From the NCBI RefSeq assembly GCF_000527035.1, contig NZ_AZUK01000001.1, positions 2,596,001-2,660,000 of the forward strand: 64,000 nt of DNA. The letters are read 5' to 3'. The position numbers and the translations under genes were made by a program. Of this stretch, positions 45,565-55,477 are shown piece by piece. The notes below the pieces were generated by a model that saw only the letters and a list, made by a program, of their open reading frames with translations, was not told the DNA's origin and did not search any database. This stretch comes from Tolumonas lignilytica (GTDB lineage: Bacteria > Pseudomonadota > Gammaproteobacteria > Enterobacterales > Aeromonadaceae). The stretch's first letter is position 1. Each line of letters begins with the position of its first letter.

Positions 45565-46821
45565 ATGCATCATCTGTTTGTGCTGGGGGTAAACCATAAA
45601 ACGGCGTCATTGTCATTGCGTGAACGGGTCGCTTTCGGACCTGAACGGATTGATGAAGCTTTGACGGCGTTAACATCGGTACCCGGCGTCAAGGAAGGGG
45701 TGATTCTTTCCACTTGTAACCGAACCGAACTTTACTGTGCTGTAGATAGCGGCGCCAGTGAAGAGGTTGCGTTATGGTTATCGCATTTTCAACGTTTAAC
45801 GGAAGATGAACTGCAACCCGCACTGTATCAATTACAGGATGGGGAAGCCGTTCGTCATCTGATGCGGGTCGCCGCCGGACTGGACTCCCTGGTCTTGGGG
45901 GAGCCTCAAATTCTGGGGCAAGTGAAACAAGCATTGGATACGGCCACTAAGCAGGGGTCGGTTAAGGGATTACTGAATCGCCTGTTTCAGCGCACCTTTA
46001 GTGTTGCCAAGCGAGTTCGCACAGAAACTGAGATCGGTGCTTATGGTGTTTCGGTTGCCTATGTTGCTGTCACACTGGCCCGACAGATTTTTGGTGAACT
46101 TTCGCAGGTTAAGGTGTTGTTGATCGGGGCTGGTGAAACGATCGAATTGGTTGGTCAGCATTTGCATGGTCAATCGGTTTCACAAATGACCGTGGCCAAC
46201 CGGACGTTATTGCGCGCTCAGGCGATAGCCGGAGCCTGGCAAGCGGAGGTGATCACCTTAAACGAGATCCCTCAGGTGCTGCCGGATGTTGATCTGGTTA
46301 TTAGTTCGACGGCAAGCCCATTACCAATCCTTGGTAAAGGCATGGTTGAGCGTGCATTGAAACAACGCCGCAATAAACCCATGTTGCTGATTGATATTGC
46401 TGTGCCCCGTGACATTGAAGAAGAGGTCGGTGAGCTTTCTGACGCCTATCTTTATACCGTGGATGATTTGCAAAATATTGTCGCGGAAAACCAGCGGCAT
46501 CGGGAACATGCGGCCCGTCAGGCGGAACAGATTGTTCAGGATGAACGGGAACAATTTATGAATTGGTTCCGTAGCTTGTCAGCTAAGACCCAAGTGCGAA
46601 GTTATCGGCAACAATCTGACGCGATCCGTCAGGAGCAATTATTGCTGGCCTTACGTAAACTGGAACAGGGTGGCAATCCGGCTGAGGTATTGACGGAGCT
46701 CAGTGAACGATTAACCAACAAGCTTATCCACGCACCGACAGAAGCGCTGCGTCAGGCGGGTGAAGCGAGTGACAAAACCGCCTTGTTATTGTTAAGCCAG
46801 GCATTAAGACTGGATGAGTAA
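45565..46821 (+). CDS. hemA: Glutamyl-tRNA reductase
   Basis: HemA reduces glutamyl-tRNA to glutamate-1-semialdehyde, the first committed step of tetrapyrrole synthesis. The 418-residue product has the catalytic Cys51 in [11 protein letters not shown], the region [19 protein letters not shown], the NADPH fold [13 protein letters not shown], and a C-terminal dimerisation domain. The ribosome-binding site is poor. It is the first gene of hemA-prfA-prmC-sirB1-kdsA, as in E. coli, and is divergent from lolB. Confidence 0.97.
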   Translation: MHHLFVLGVNHKTASLSLRERVAFGPERIDEALTALTSVPGVKEGVILSTCNRTELYCAVDSGASEEVALWLSHFQRLTEDELQPALYQLQDGEAVRHLMRVAAGLDSLVLGEPQILGQVKQALDTATKQGSVKGLLNRLFQRTFSVAKRVRTETEIGAYGVSVAYVAVTLARQIFGELSQVKVLLIGAGETIELVGQHLHGQSVSQMTVANRTLLRAQAIAGAWQAEVITLNEIPQVLPDVDLVISSTASPLPILGKGMVERALKQRRNKPMLLIDIAVPRDIEEEVGELSDAYLYTVDDLQNIVAENQRHREHAARQAEQIVQDEREQFMNWFRSLSAKTQVRSYRQQSDAIRQEQLLLALRKLEQGGNPAEVLTELSERLTNKLIHAPTEALRQAGEASDKTALLLLSQALRLDE

Positions 46822-46878
46822 AATTGAAGAACAATGCCATTTGCATTGATTCAGAAAACAAATATAAACAGGAATGCT

Positions 46879-47967
46879 ATGAAAGAAACAGTGATCAGAA
46901 AACTGGAAGGTCTGATGGAGCGCTATGAAGAGGTTCAGGCGTTACTGGGTGAACCGGATGTGGTCTCCGATCAGGATAAATTCCGTAGTCTGACCAAGGA
47001 ATATGCGCAACTGGGCGAAGTTGTTGCAGGGTTCCGTCGTTACCAGCAAACAGAAGCCGATCTGCAGGCCATCGAAGAGATGTTGGCGGGTGACGATGCT
47101 GAAATGAAAGCCATGGCGCAGGAAGAGTATGCGGATGCCAAGCAAATGATCGAGCAAGTGGAAGCAGAATTGCAGGTCTTGTTGCTGCCGAAAGATCCGA
47201 AAGATGACAGTAACTGCTTCCTGGAAATTCGTGCCGGTGCCGGTGGTGATGAAGCGGCCATCTTTGCGGGTGATCTGTTTCGTATGTATTCCAAGTATTC
47301 CGAACGTCGCGGCTGGCGCATGGAAATCATGAGCACCAGCGATGGCGAACATGGTGGTTATAAAGAGATCATCGTCCGCATGGAAGGTGACAGCGTGTAT
47401 GGCGTGATGAAATTTGAATCCGGCGGTCATCGTGTGCAACGTGTGCCGGAAACCGAATCTCAGGGCCGTGTGCATACTTCGGCCTGTACCGTGATGGTGC
47501 TGCCGGAAATCCCGGAAAAAGAGATCCCGGAAATCAACCCGGCCGATCTGCGTATTGATACCTTCCGTGCTTCCGGTGCCGGTGGTCAGCACATCAATAA
47601 AACTGATTCGGCGATTCGCATTACCCACATTCCTACCGGAACCGTGGTGGAATGTCAGGATGAACGTTCACAACATAAAAACAAAGCCCGTGCGATGTCT
47701 GTGCTGGCGGCCCGTCTGGCTCAGCAGGAAGAAGACAAGCGTCGTGCCGAAGCGGATTCCACCCGCCGCAGTATTCTGAGTACCGGTGATCGTTCAGACC
47801 GTATCCGTACTTATAACTACCCGCAGGGACGTGTCAGCGACCATCGTATCAATCTGACGTTATACCGTCTGAATGAGGTCATGGAAGGCGATTTGGACAG
47901 CCTGTTGAAACCGTTGTTGCAGGAATATCAGGCGGATCAGTTGGCCGCATTATCAGAGAATAACTAA
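46879..47967 (+). CDS. prfA: Peptide chain release factor 1
   Basis: RF1 recognises UAA and UAG and releases the finished protein. The 362-residue product has the catalytic GGQ in [15 protein letters not shown], and the codon-recognition loop reads [15 protein letters not shown], so the tripeptide is PET rather than the PAT of E. coli. The start ATG 46879 ([20 protein letters not shown]) has AGGAA upstream and fits the family; an ATG at 46834 would add 15 residues. The stop shares one base with the prmC start. Confidence 0.97.
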   Translation: MKETVIRKLEGLMERYEEVQALLGEPDVVSDQDKFRSLTKEYAQLGEVVAGFRRYQQTEADLQAIEEMLAGDDAEMKAMAQEEYADAKQMIEQVEAELQVLLLPKDPKDDSNCFLEIRAGAGGDEAAIFAGDLFRMYSKYSERRGWRMEIMSTSDGEHGGYKEIIVRMEGDSVYGVMKFESGGHRVQRVPETESQGRVHTSACTVMVLPEIPEKEIPEINPADLRIDTFRASGAGGQHINKTDSAIRITHIPTGTVVECQDERSQHKNKARAMSVLAARLAQQEEDKRRAEADSTRRSILSTGDRSDRIRTYNYPQGRVSDHRINLTLYRLNEVMEGDLDSLLKPLLQEYQADQLAALSENN

Positions 47968-48815
47968 TGCAGATCGCCTCACTGCGTCAGCAGTTGATTC
48001 AACGTTTTGCCAATAGCGACAGTGCTGCGCTGGATGCGGATTGTCTGTTATGCGCAGTATTAAGCTGTACCCGTACCTATCTGCGTACCTGGCCGGAACA
48101 AGAACTGACACCGGAGCAGGTGCTTCAGGTGGAGCAATTGGCCTGCCGTCGCGAACAGGGTGAACCGGTCGCCTATATTCTGGGTGTCCGCGAGTTCTGG
48201 TCTTTACCGTTGCAGGTATCGCCAGCGACCTTGATTCCCCGTCCAGACACCGAAGCTCTGGTGGAATGGGCGCTGACGCTGTTATCTGAAAAAGGGCAGG
48301 GACAAAAGGCGCTGGATTTGGGAACGGGTACCGGCGCCATTGCCTTGGCATTAAAATCCGAATTGCCAGCATTAAATATGTGGGCGCTGGAGCGTGAGCC
48401 TGCAGCACTGGATTTGGCCCGCCGTAATGCGGCGCGATTGGGTTTTTCTGTCAATTTTCTGGCAAGCGATTGGTTTTCTGCACTGAAAGAACGGGATTTC
48501 CAGTTAATTGTCTCTAATCCGCCATACATTGATGCGACAGACCCTCATCTGTCTCAGGGGGATGTGCGCTTTGAACCACATACCGCGCTGGTTGCTGACG
48601 AGGATGGGCTGGCAGATATTCGGCAAATCATTGATCAAGCACCGGATTATTTGGCGCCGGGTGGATGGTTGTTACTGGAACATGGCTGGCAGCAGGCGGA
48701 AGCGGTCCGCAATTTATTATTGGCACGTGGTTTTCATGCGGTGATAACCAGACAGGATTTAGGTGGTCAGGATCGTGTTTCCGGCGGTCAGTGGCTAGGT
48801 AATGTTGCTGAGTAG
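47967..48815 (+). CDS. prmC: Release factor glutamine methyltransferase
   Basis: PrmC methylates the GGQ glutamine of RF1 and RF2. The 282-residue product has an N-terminal helical domain, the PrmC block REPVAYILGVREFW (here GEPVAYILGVREFW), the SAM motif ALDLGTGTGAIALAL and the catalytic NPPY in LIVSNPPYIDA. It starts with the last base of the prfA stop codon (TAATG), so enzyme and substrate are translated together. Confidence 0.97.
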   Translation: MQIASLRQQLIQRFANSDSAALDADCLLCAVLSCTRTYLRTWPEQELTPEQVLQVEQLACRREQGEPVAYILGVREFWSLPLQVSPATLIPRPDTEALVEWALTLLSEKGQGQKALDLGTGTGAIALALKSELPALNMWALEREPAALDLARRNAARLGFSVNFLASDWFSALKERDFQLIVSNPPYIDATDPHLSQGDVRFEPHTALVADEDGLADIRQIIDQAPDYLAPGGWLLLEHGWQQAEAVRNLLLARGFHAVITRQDLGGQDRVSGGQWLGNVAE

Positions 48816-48822
48816 TATGTAA

Positions 48823-49623
48823 ATGAACATAACAGCCGATACAGATTACGAGGGTTTGGATATTGCGATGCTGGCTTTGATGGCCGCAGAGGATATTCTG
48901 GATCAGCCAGTACTGATCGATGGATTGCAGCAATTGCGGGCGCTACGAACCGCGATTAAACCCTATATTACAGCCAGTGATGATCAGGGGCGTCGTGAAC
49001 AATTGCTGCATGCCTTTTATCACGAGTTTAATTTTTCCGGTGACTGGGAACATTATTATGCACCGGAAAATTGTCTGCTTAATCATGTTCTGACTCAACG
49101 CAGTGGTCTACCCATCACACTGGGGATCGTGTTGATGCATCTGGCTCAGGCCATTGAATTACCCGTCAGGGGAGTCTGCTTCCCCGGCAACTTCCTGCTG
49201 CTTTTCCCTGGGCAGACGCCTGTCTTCATCGATCCTTTCACCGGTGAAATATGGGATCAGACACAACAAGCCCTGATGTTGCGAGCGTCACTGGGCGATC
49301 TGACACAGATGGATAGCAAATATACGAAAGAGGCTGATCAACATCAGATTCTGTCGCGCTTATTGAGTATCAGTAAAGGTTGTCTGCTACAAAACCGCCG
49401 TTTGCCGGAAGCGCTGCGCTGCAGTGAAGTGTTACTGGTGATGAATCCGGATGACCCCTATGAGATCCGTGATCGCGGTCTGGTGTATGAACAGCTGGAA
49501 TGTCCGCAACTGGCAGCGGAAGATTACGCCTATTTTATTGAACAATGCCCACAAGATCCGGTTGCTACTGTGCTGAAGGTACAGTTACAAATGTTGGATC
49601 ATGACGCAATTACTTTGCACTGA
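48823..49623 (+). CDS. sirB1: SirB1 family protein (transglutaminase-like/TPR)
   Basis: The 266-residue product belongs to the SirB1/YchA family: a transglutaminase-like core (NCLLNHVLTQRSGLPITLGIVL reduced here to RSGLPITLGIVLMHLA, then GVCFPGNFLLLF, FIDPFTGE) followed by a tetratricopeptide-like C terminus (EALRCSEVLLVMNPDDPYEI). The function is not established. It keeps its E. coli position between prmC and kdsA, but the sirB2 (ychQ) membrane-protein gene that separates prmC from sirB1 there is absent. Confidence 0.9.
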   Translation: MNITADTDYEGLDIAMLALMAAEDILDQPVLIDGLQQLRALRTAIKPYITASDDQGRREQLLHAFYHEFNFSGDWEHYYAPENCLLNHVLTQRSGLPITLGIVLMHLAQAIELPVRGVCFPGNFLLLFPGQTPVFIDPFTGEIWDQTQQALMLRASLGDLTQMDSKYTKEADQHQILSRLLSISKGCLLQNRRLPEALRCSEVLLVMNPDDPYEIRDRGLVYEQLECPQLAAEDYAYFIEQCPQDPVATVLKVQLQMLDHDAITLH

Positions 49624-49634
49624 TGGAGTGATGA

Positions 49635-50486
<852 letters not shown>

Positions 50487-50507
50487 GTTTCAGTAGGGTT
50501 ATCGCGT

Positions 50508-50536
50508 AATGAAAGCCCCTGTTCGGGGCTTTCATT
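50508..50536. terminator. Bidirectional terminator, kdsA / histidine kinase
   Basis: A perfect 12-bp stem AATGAAAGCCCC / GGGGCTTTCATT with loop TGTTC overlaps the stop of the convergent kinase gene. The T-run is interrupted, but the stem is strong. Confidence 0.85.
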
Positions 50537-51686
50537 CATCAACCTTCTCAGGTTCGGTTACTGGCGCTATCGGCAACCACACGGTAAAAACAGACCCTTT
50601 CCCCAGTTCACTTTCCACATCGATGCGGCCTTGATGTTTTTTGATAATCCCATAAGCCACTGACAGCCCCAGACCGGTGCCGGAACCCACACGCTTTGTG
50701 GTGAAGAACGGATCAAAAATATTAGCTTTAATTTCGGGCGTCATACCACAGCCGGTATCGCTGATCGAGATATAAACCTGCTCTCCGGTCTGACCTGTTT
50801 TAATTCTGATTTCACCATGAATATCAATGGCATGAGCTGCATTGAGCAGCATATTCATCAACACCTGATTGATCTGTGTCGGCATGCAGTAGACGAGCGG
50901 GATCTTGCCATAGTCAAGAATCACATCTGTTTTGTATTTCAGTTCATTGCTAATGATATTTAATGTGCTGTTAAGACCATCGTGTAAATTCGCCCATTCC
51001 CATTGATTTTCTCCAGCACGGGAGAAATGGAGCAGATCCTGAATAATACGTCTGACTTTGACAGCACCTTCGATTGAATCCTGGAATAAAGGGCCAATAT
51101 CTTCCCTGAGAAAATCCAGATCGATTTCTTCCCGTAACCGCTGGATTTCATCACGCCATACCGTGTTGGAGGGATTGGCACTCAGTTCTTCGTAGAGTGT
51201 AATCAGCTCGAAGAATTGATGAAAATAACGCTGTAATGAACTTAGGTTTGAGGTGATATATCCCATCGGATTATTGATCTCGTGGGCCACCCCGGCTGCT
51301 AGTTGGCCGATCGAAGCTAATTTTTCGGATTGTCGCAACTGACGGTCACTTTCTTCAAGTTGTTGGATCAAGGCTTTCTGTTCGGCTTTTTCCTGTTCCA
51401 ATGCCTGTTGCATCAATTTTCTTTCTTCAATCTCCTGTTGCATCTTGTGCTGAGTGTTAATTAATTCAGCATTGATGGATTTATTCTTTTTTAAGGCATT
51501 TTCCAGTTGTTCAGTACGATTATGTACCTCATCTTCCAGCATGATCTGTGATTTAAAAAGATTAAAATCCGTCATCTGGTCAGCATTGAGGGAGTCGGCC
51601 TGCTTAATGAGCGAGGCGATAATTTTATTCAACCGAATAATTTCATTTTGCAATTCTGCGAGCTGATTATTTTGTTCAATCATCAT
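50532..51686 (-). CDS. Cytosolic sensor histidine kinase, FIST-protein partner
   Basis: The 384-residue kinase has no membrane segment. A long coiled coil (about 5-115, EDEVHNRTEQLENALKKN) leads to the HisKA H-box ASIGQLAAGVAHEINNP with His135. The ATPase domain has the N box (LMNMLLNAAHA), DTGCGM (310-315), FDPFFTTK (324-331) and GTGLGL (336-341). There is no receiver or HPt domain, so it must act on a separate partner, not present here. Its ATG overlaps the stop of the FIST gene by 4 bp, which predicts that the FIST protein controls its activity. NahK-type kinases paired with NosP share this layout. Confidence 0.9.
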   Translation of the reverse strand: MMIEQNNQLAELQNEIIRLNKIIASLIKQADSLNADQMTDFNLFKSQIMLEDEVHNRTEQLENALKKNKSINAELINTQHKMQQEIEERKLMQQALEQEKAEQKALIQQLEESDRQLRQSEKLASIGQLAAGVAHEINNPMGYITSNLSSLQRYFHQFFELITLYEELSANPSNTVWRDEIQRLREEIDLDFLREDIGPLFQDSIEGAVKVRRIIQDLLHFSRAGENQWEWANLHDGLNSTLNIISNELKYKTDVILDYGKIPLVYCMPTQINQVLMNMLLNAAHAIDIHGEIRIKTGQTGEQVYISISDTGCGMTPEIKANIFDPFFTTKRVGSGTGLGLSVAYGIIKKHQGRIDVESELGKGSVFTVWLPIAPVTEPEKVDE

Positions 51687-52822
51687 TCAGCCTCTTCGCA
51701 ACCAAAGGCGATGCCAGTACAGGTTTGATTCAGATGCAGACTGCCGAATTGTTCGCCGAAACTGCTGAATCCAGAAGTTTGATTTTGCAACAGAAGTTTA
51801 GTGACATCAGGAAGTTGCTGTGTGTTCAGTATTTCTGTTCGTCGGAGAATGCAATCACATACCAGAGTGAGAGAAATACCACCAATAGCTTCATTAAGCG
51901 TTTCAAATTGATGACTTAAATTGCGCTCCAAATTCTGACTGTGGGCAATACGTAACACAATGCCTTCCTCTATAGCACAATAGAGGCTCAGACTGCCGTC
52001 CGCGTTAGCTTTTTGGATGGAACGAATATATTCATTCCCGTTAATTTTCATGATGACAGGGTAATTGGCGAAAATTTTTGCGTCCAACTGTTCGACGCTA
52101 CAACCAACCTGTTGGGCATAAACTTGGGTTGCCGGTAACCCGTTTAATTCACGAATGATTCGATTATTCGTATCTGTCTCTGTGACAACCAAAGGCTCGC
52201 CAGCGGCAGTAAAGTGTTGGGTTTTAAACATACGAAACGGGCGATTGGTGCGAAAGAGCATCAACACACAACTGTTTTCCTGAAAACGCCCCTGATGAAA
52301 GATATACGTATGGGTAAATTGCACATCGTCCGCCGCAGAGCCGCCAAAGAGGGGAATCGTACTCAGATATTTCTGAAAACAATGGCTGACATTCTCTTCT
52401 TTTTTGGAAAGACCATCAATCAATTGCATGGCGAATGTATAACGATGGTTGGGGGCTGGAAGCGATGATTCCGGTTTCACCATGATGGATTGAATAAATT
52501 GTTTCCCCTGGCTTTCGGTAAAATGACTGAGATCATTCAGACAAGCCGTTACGACATGGAAGTCATCTCTGGGGAAAGAAATAGCACTGATGCTGTGATC
52601 CACATAACCGGTCGGGCCGATTTCTCCGGCAGAAGTACATCCCACCACTTCGGTATCAGGAAAGAAATGATTAAAACCTTCTGCGATCATGTTCAAGTCA
52701 TAACTGCTGGAGCAAAAAAACAAAATAAGGCTGGATGAAGCGGGGTTAAGGCTATTTTTCAACTCCTCCACAGCGGTATAAGGGGCAATGGCGGTGGATT
52801 GCGCACGTAATATTTGGCTCAT
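51683..52822 (-). CDS. FIST-domain sensor protein, NosP-like
   Basis: The 379-residue soluble protein is made only of FIST N (about 30-215) and FIST C (about 225-370) regions. Visible motifs are VGCTSAGEIGPTGY, FAMQLIDGLSKKEE, LFGGSAADD, NGNEYIRSIQ, CDCILRRTEIL and SGFSSFGEQFG. NosP, a haem-binding nitric-oxide sensor of about this size, is encoded next to a histidine kinase in Pseudomonas, Shewanella and Vibrio. The gene pair here fits that pattern, but haem binding cannot be shown from sequence alone. AGGG lies 7 bases before ATG 52822. No convincing promoter is seen in the 201-bp gap to tilS. Confidence 0.88.
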   Translation of the reverse strand: MSQILRAQSTAIAPYTAVEELKNSLNPASSSLILFFCSSSYDLNMIAEGFNHFFPDTEVVGCTSAGEIGPTGYVDHSISAISFPRDDFHVVTACLNDLSHFTESQGKQFIQSIMVKPESSLPAPNHRYTFAMQLIDGLSKKEENVSHCFQKYLSTIPLFGGSAADDVQFTHTYIFHQGRFQENSCVLMLFRTNRPFRMFKTQHFTAAGEPLVVTETDTNNRIIRELNGLPATQVYAQQVGCSVEQLDAKIFANYPVIMKINGNEYIRSIQKANADGSLSLYCAIEEGIVLRIAHSQNLERNLSHQFETLNEAIGGISLTLVCDCILRRTEILNTQQLPDVTKLLLQNQTSGFSSFGEQFGSLHLNQTCTGIAFGCEEAE

Positions 52823-53023
52823 GGGGTTCCCTGATAAAAACAGCGGCTACATCTTATTATTGTGCCTATCTCAGACTGTAGCCAACAATTGACCAAAAAT
52901 CAGTTATGAACCGCTAGAGTCTGCAAATCTGTGATAATTCACACAGACAGGATGTCTACGGCGTCACGGATGACTCTGTTATCATATCGCCTGGTTCGTG
53001 ACGTGATGATTTGAGTATCAACC

Positions 53024-54355
53024 ATGATCGATAGATTACAAGCCGAGGTTTTTACCATTCTGGACGCGCAATTACAGCCGGGGCCTTTGCTGGTGGGCTA
53101 TAGTGGCGGCTTAGATTCTCGCGTATTACTTGAATTATTGGCACGTTATGTGGCTGTCAAACCGGGGTTTTCATTGCAGGCTATACATGTCCATCATGGT
53201 CTTAATCCCAAGGCGGATGAATGGCTGCAACATTGTCAAACAGTCTGCGCAGTATTAGATGTGCCATTGATAGCCAGGCATGCCATCTTAGAAAAAAAAG
53301 CTCGTGAATCACTGGAAGATGTCGCCCGGCAAGCGCGGTATGACCTTTTCCGTGAGCACTTGGCTACGGGTGGTTTCTTACTAACGGCTCATCATCAGGA
53401 CGATCAATTAGAAACGCTGCTTTTAGCCCTGAAAAGAGGCTCTGGGCCAAGGGGATTATCGGCTATGCCAAGGCATATCGCTTTTGCATCCGGCCATCTG
53501 ATCCGACCTTTACTGTCTTTTGATCGTCGTCAGCTTGCTGAATGGGCTCAGAATCAGCATTTGAGCTGGATTGAGGATGACAGTAACCAAAACGAGCAAT
53601 TTGATCGTAATTTTCTGCGCCATTCCGTGATCCCTTTGCTTCGCGATCGTTGGCCGGAAATTGCGGCGACAGCCAGTCGGACGGCCAGTTTATGCGCAGA
53701 ACAGGAATCGCTGTTGGATGAAATTGCCGCATTGGATCTGAACACAGTCAAATATCGCGATGGAAGTTTGCAGATTGCTCATCTGGCGGTACTGTCTCCG
53801 GCGCGTCGGCATCAGCTCTTGCGTTATTGGTTGCGAGAATTAACTGGAACGGTACCCACACAGAGTCAGTTGCATAAAATCTGGCCTGAAGTGGCCTTAG
53901 CCCGTGAAGATGCGATGCCGGAATTGATTTGGCAAAAAGGGAGTGTACGGCGTTATCAACAACGTCTGTATCAACTCAATGGGCCAGTTACGTCTCCGTT
54001 TTGTAGACAGGCAATACCGATTAATCAGCCTCTTGAATTGTCGTCAGGAATGTTAACATTAAGTTCCGATATGACGACACCGGCACAGTTGCGGATGCCA
54101 TTGCAGAATGAACCACTTTCCGTGACCTGTAATTTGGCTGGTTCAGTAAAAATGCATCCGCTCGGACGTCAACATTCGCGGGAATTAAAAAAGCTCTGGC
54201 AGGAATATGAGGTGGCCCCCTGGTTGCGAGGCAGCATGCCGATCATTTGTTACGGAAACACGGTTGCGGCGGTTGCCGGGCTATTTGTCTGTCAGGGGTT
54301 TGGTTGCCCTGAAAATCAATCAGGGCTGAACATTCATTGGCAACCTAACGTGTGA
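53024..54355 (+). CDS. tilS: tRNA(Ile)-lysidine synthase
   Basis: TilS converts C34 of the tRNA-Ile CAU anticodon to lysidine so that it reads AUA. The 443-residue product has the PP-loop SGGLDS (residues 27-32), the block AIHVHHGLNPKADEW, HHQDDQLETLLLALKRGSG and the TilS C-terminal domains. It is convergent with the diguanylate cyclase gene, 8 bp apart, with no terminator visible between them. Confidence 0.95.
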   Translation: MIDRLQAEVFTILDAQLQPGPLLVGYSGGLDSRVLLELLARYVAVKPGFSLQAIHVHHGLNPKADEWLQHCQTVCAVLDVPLIARHAILEKKARESLEDVARQARYDLFREHLATGGFLLTAHHQDDQLETLLLALKRGSGPRGLSAMPRHIAFASGHLIRPLLSFDRRQLAEWAQNQHLSWIEDDSNQNEQFDRNFLRHSVIPLLRDRWPEIAATASRTASLCAEQESLLDEIAALDLNTVKYRDGSLQIAHLAVLSPARRHQLLRYWLRELTGTVPTQSQLHKIWPEVALAREDAMPELIWQKGSVRRYQQRLYQLNGPVTSPFCRQAIPINQPLELSSGMLTLSSDMTTPAQLRMPLQNEPLSVTCNLAGSVKMHPLGRQHSRELKKLWQEYEVAPWLRGSMPIICYGNTVAAVAGLFVCQGFGCPENQSGLNIHWQPNV

Positions 54356-54363
54356 ACCGGCGA

Positions 54364-55251
54364 TCAGGCTGACTGATGACGGCTGTTTTTATGATGATAA
54401 AGCTGTTCATCCGCTAAATGATATAGCTCTTTTGCGCTCATCCCTTTTTTCCAGTTTTCATAACCGATGCTACAGGCGGTATTCCAACGTTTCAGTTCAG
54501 GGTGCTGCGCCAGGCGTTTTTGTAAACGGATGAGCACTCTGACGGCGGTAAATTCATCGGCGGGTTGGAACATGATGGCAAATTCATCTCCACCCAAACG
54601 AAACACCATATCTGTTCCACGGACGACGGTTGTTAACAGATCGGCAAATGTTTTCAGGACTGAGTCACCAATCGGATGGCCGTGCGTGTCATTGATCTGT
54701 TTGAAATCATCTAAATCGACCAGCATCAATGTCAGTCCATTGGGTTGGCGCATGTTCTGCTCAATCGCTAGCTGTAAGGCTTCATCAAAATAGGCGCGGT
54801 TACCGACGCCAGTCAGATGATCCATGCGGCACTGCTGATCCATTTCTTCCATTTTAAGAAATAAACGCAGCGGATTAATCAGCAATTGATGTAACTGTTG
54901 CATTAAGCGTTGTTGGTGTGGATTCAGTCTGGCTGTCAGTTCATAGTCGAGGTGACCCAGCAGATGCATTTTGTTATCAACCAGTGGGCTATGTTGTTTA
55001 TAAGCGCCGCGTCCTAGATTTAATACCTCGATACGTTGTTCCATCCAGACATAAGCGAGATGGCAAATCGGCAAGTGTTGGCTTATCCAGGCGGCAAAAG
55101 CTTGCAGCAGATCCGGCAAGTTTTCCTGCGTCATCAGTGTTTCCAGCAACGCGAGTTTATCTGAGCTGGAGATAGGGCTAAAACCACTGACACGGGCGAA
55201 ATGCAGCTCAGGTGCGTGATCTAATGTTCTTGCAACAGATAAACCTTCCAT
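54364..55251 (-). CDS. Diguanylate cyclase (GGDEF)
   Basis: The 295-residue soluble protein should make cyclic di-GMP from two GTP. The N-terminal 135 residues are of unknown type (WISQHLPICHLAYVWMEQRI suggests a small sensor fold). The GGDEF domain has DHLTGVGNRAYFDEAL, VDLDDFKQINDTHGHPIGD and the intact active site RLGGDEFAIMF. The inhibitory I-site RGTD stands five residues before it, so product inhibition is expected. ATG 55251 is preferred over GTG 55260 because AGGTG lies 8 bases upstream. No EAL domain is present. It lies one gene away from the FIST/kinase pair. Confidence 0.92.
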   Translation of the reverse strand: MEGLSVARTLDHAPELHFARVSGFSPISSSDKLALLETLMTQENLPDLLQAFAAWISQHLPICHLAYVWMEQRIEVLNLGRGAYKQHSPLVDNKMHLLGHLDYELTARLNPHQQRLMQQLHQLLINPLRLFLKMEEMDQQCRMDHLTGVGNRAYFDEALQLAIEQNMRQPNGLTLMLVDLDDFKQINDTHGHPIGDSVLKTFADLLTTVVRGTDMVFRLGGDEFAIMFQPADEFTAVRVLIRLQKRLAQHPELKRWNTACSIGYENWKKGMSAKELYHLADEQLYHHKNSRHQSA

Positions 55252-55436
55252 AACATTCACCTACCAATGATACAACACACTATAAATAAGCAAATCCTAT
55301 GCCTATTTTTTGTTTTATTTTAAGGTGTTGAAATTTAATGGTTTTTTATTAAAATAGCTTGATGGTAAGCGGCATGAATTTGTCAATCACGGGAGAAGAG
55401 AAAAACCACTGTCTTGATAAGACATTTTTTTGACAT

Positions 55437-55463
55437 AAAAAAACCAGCCTCTGGGAGGCTGGT
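55437..55463 (-). terminator. Terminator of proS
   Basis: On the minus strand a 9-bp stem ACCAGCCTC / GAGGCTGGT with a 3-base loop is followed by TTTTTTTATG. It lies 15 bp after the proS stop. The A/T-rich gap from 55252 to 55436 holds no other clear feature. Confidence 0.92.
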
Positions 55464-55477
55464 CGGTGTGTGAGGGC

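Noticed and set aside
47400..47500. RF1 with PET instead of PAT in the codon-recognition loop as a sign of altered stop reading
   Set aside because: The middle residue varies among bacterial RF1 proteins and, as I recall, PET occurs in others; Pro and Thr are kept.
46942..47628. 228-residue open frame on the minus strand
   Set aside because: It is antisense to prfA, rich in His, Phe and Thr as expected from a reversed coding frame, and has no ribosome-binding site.
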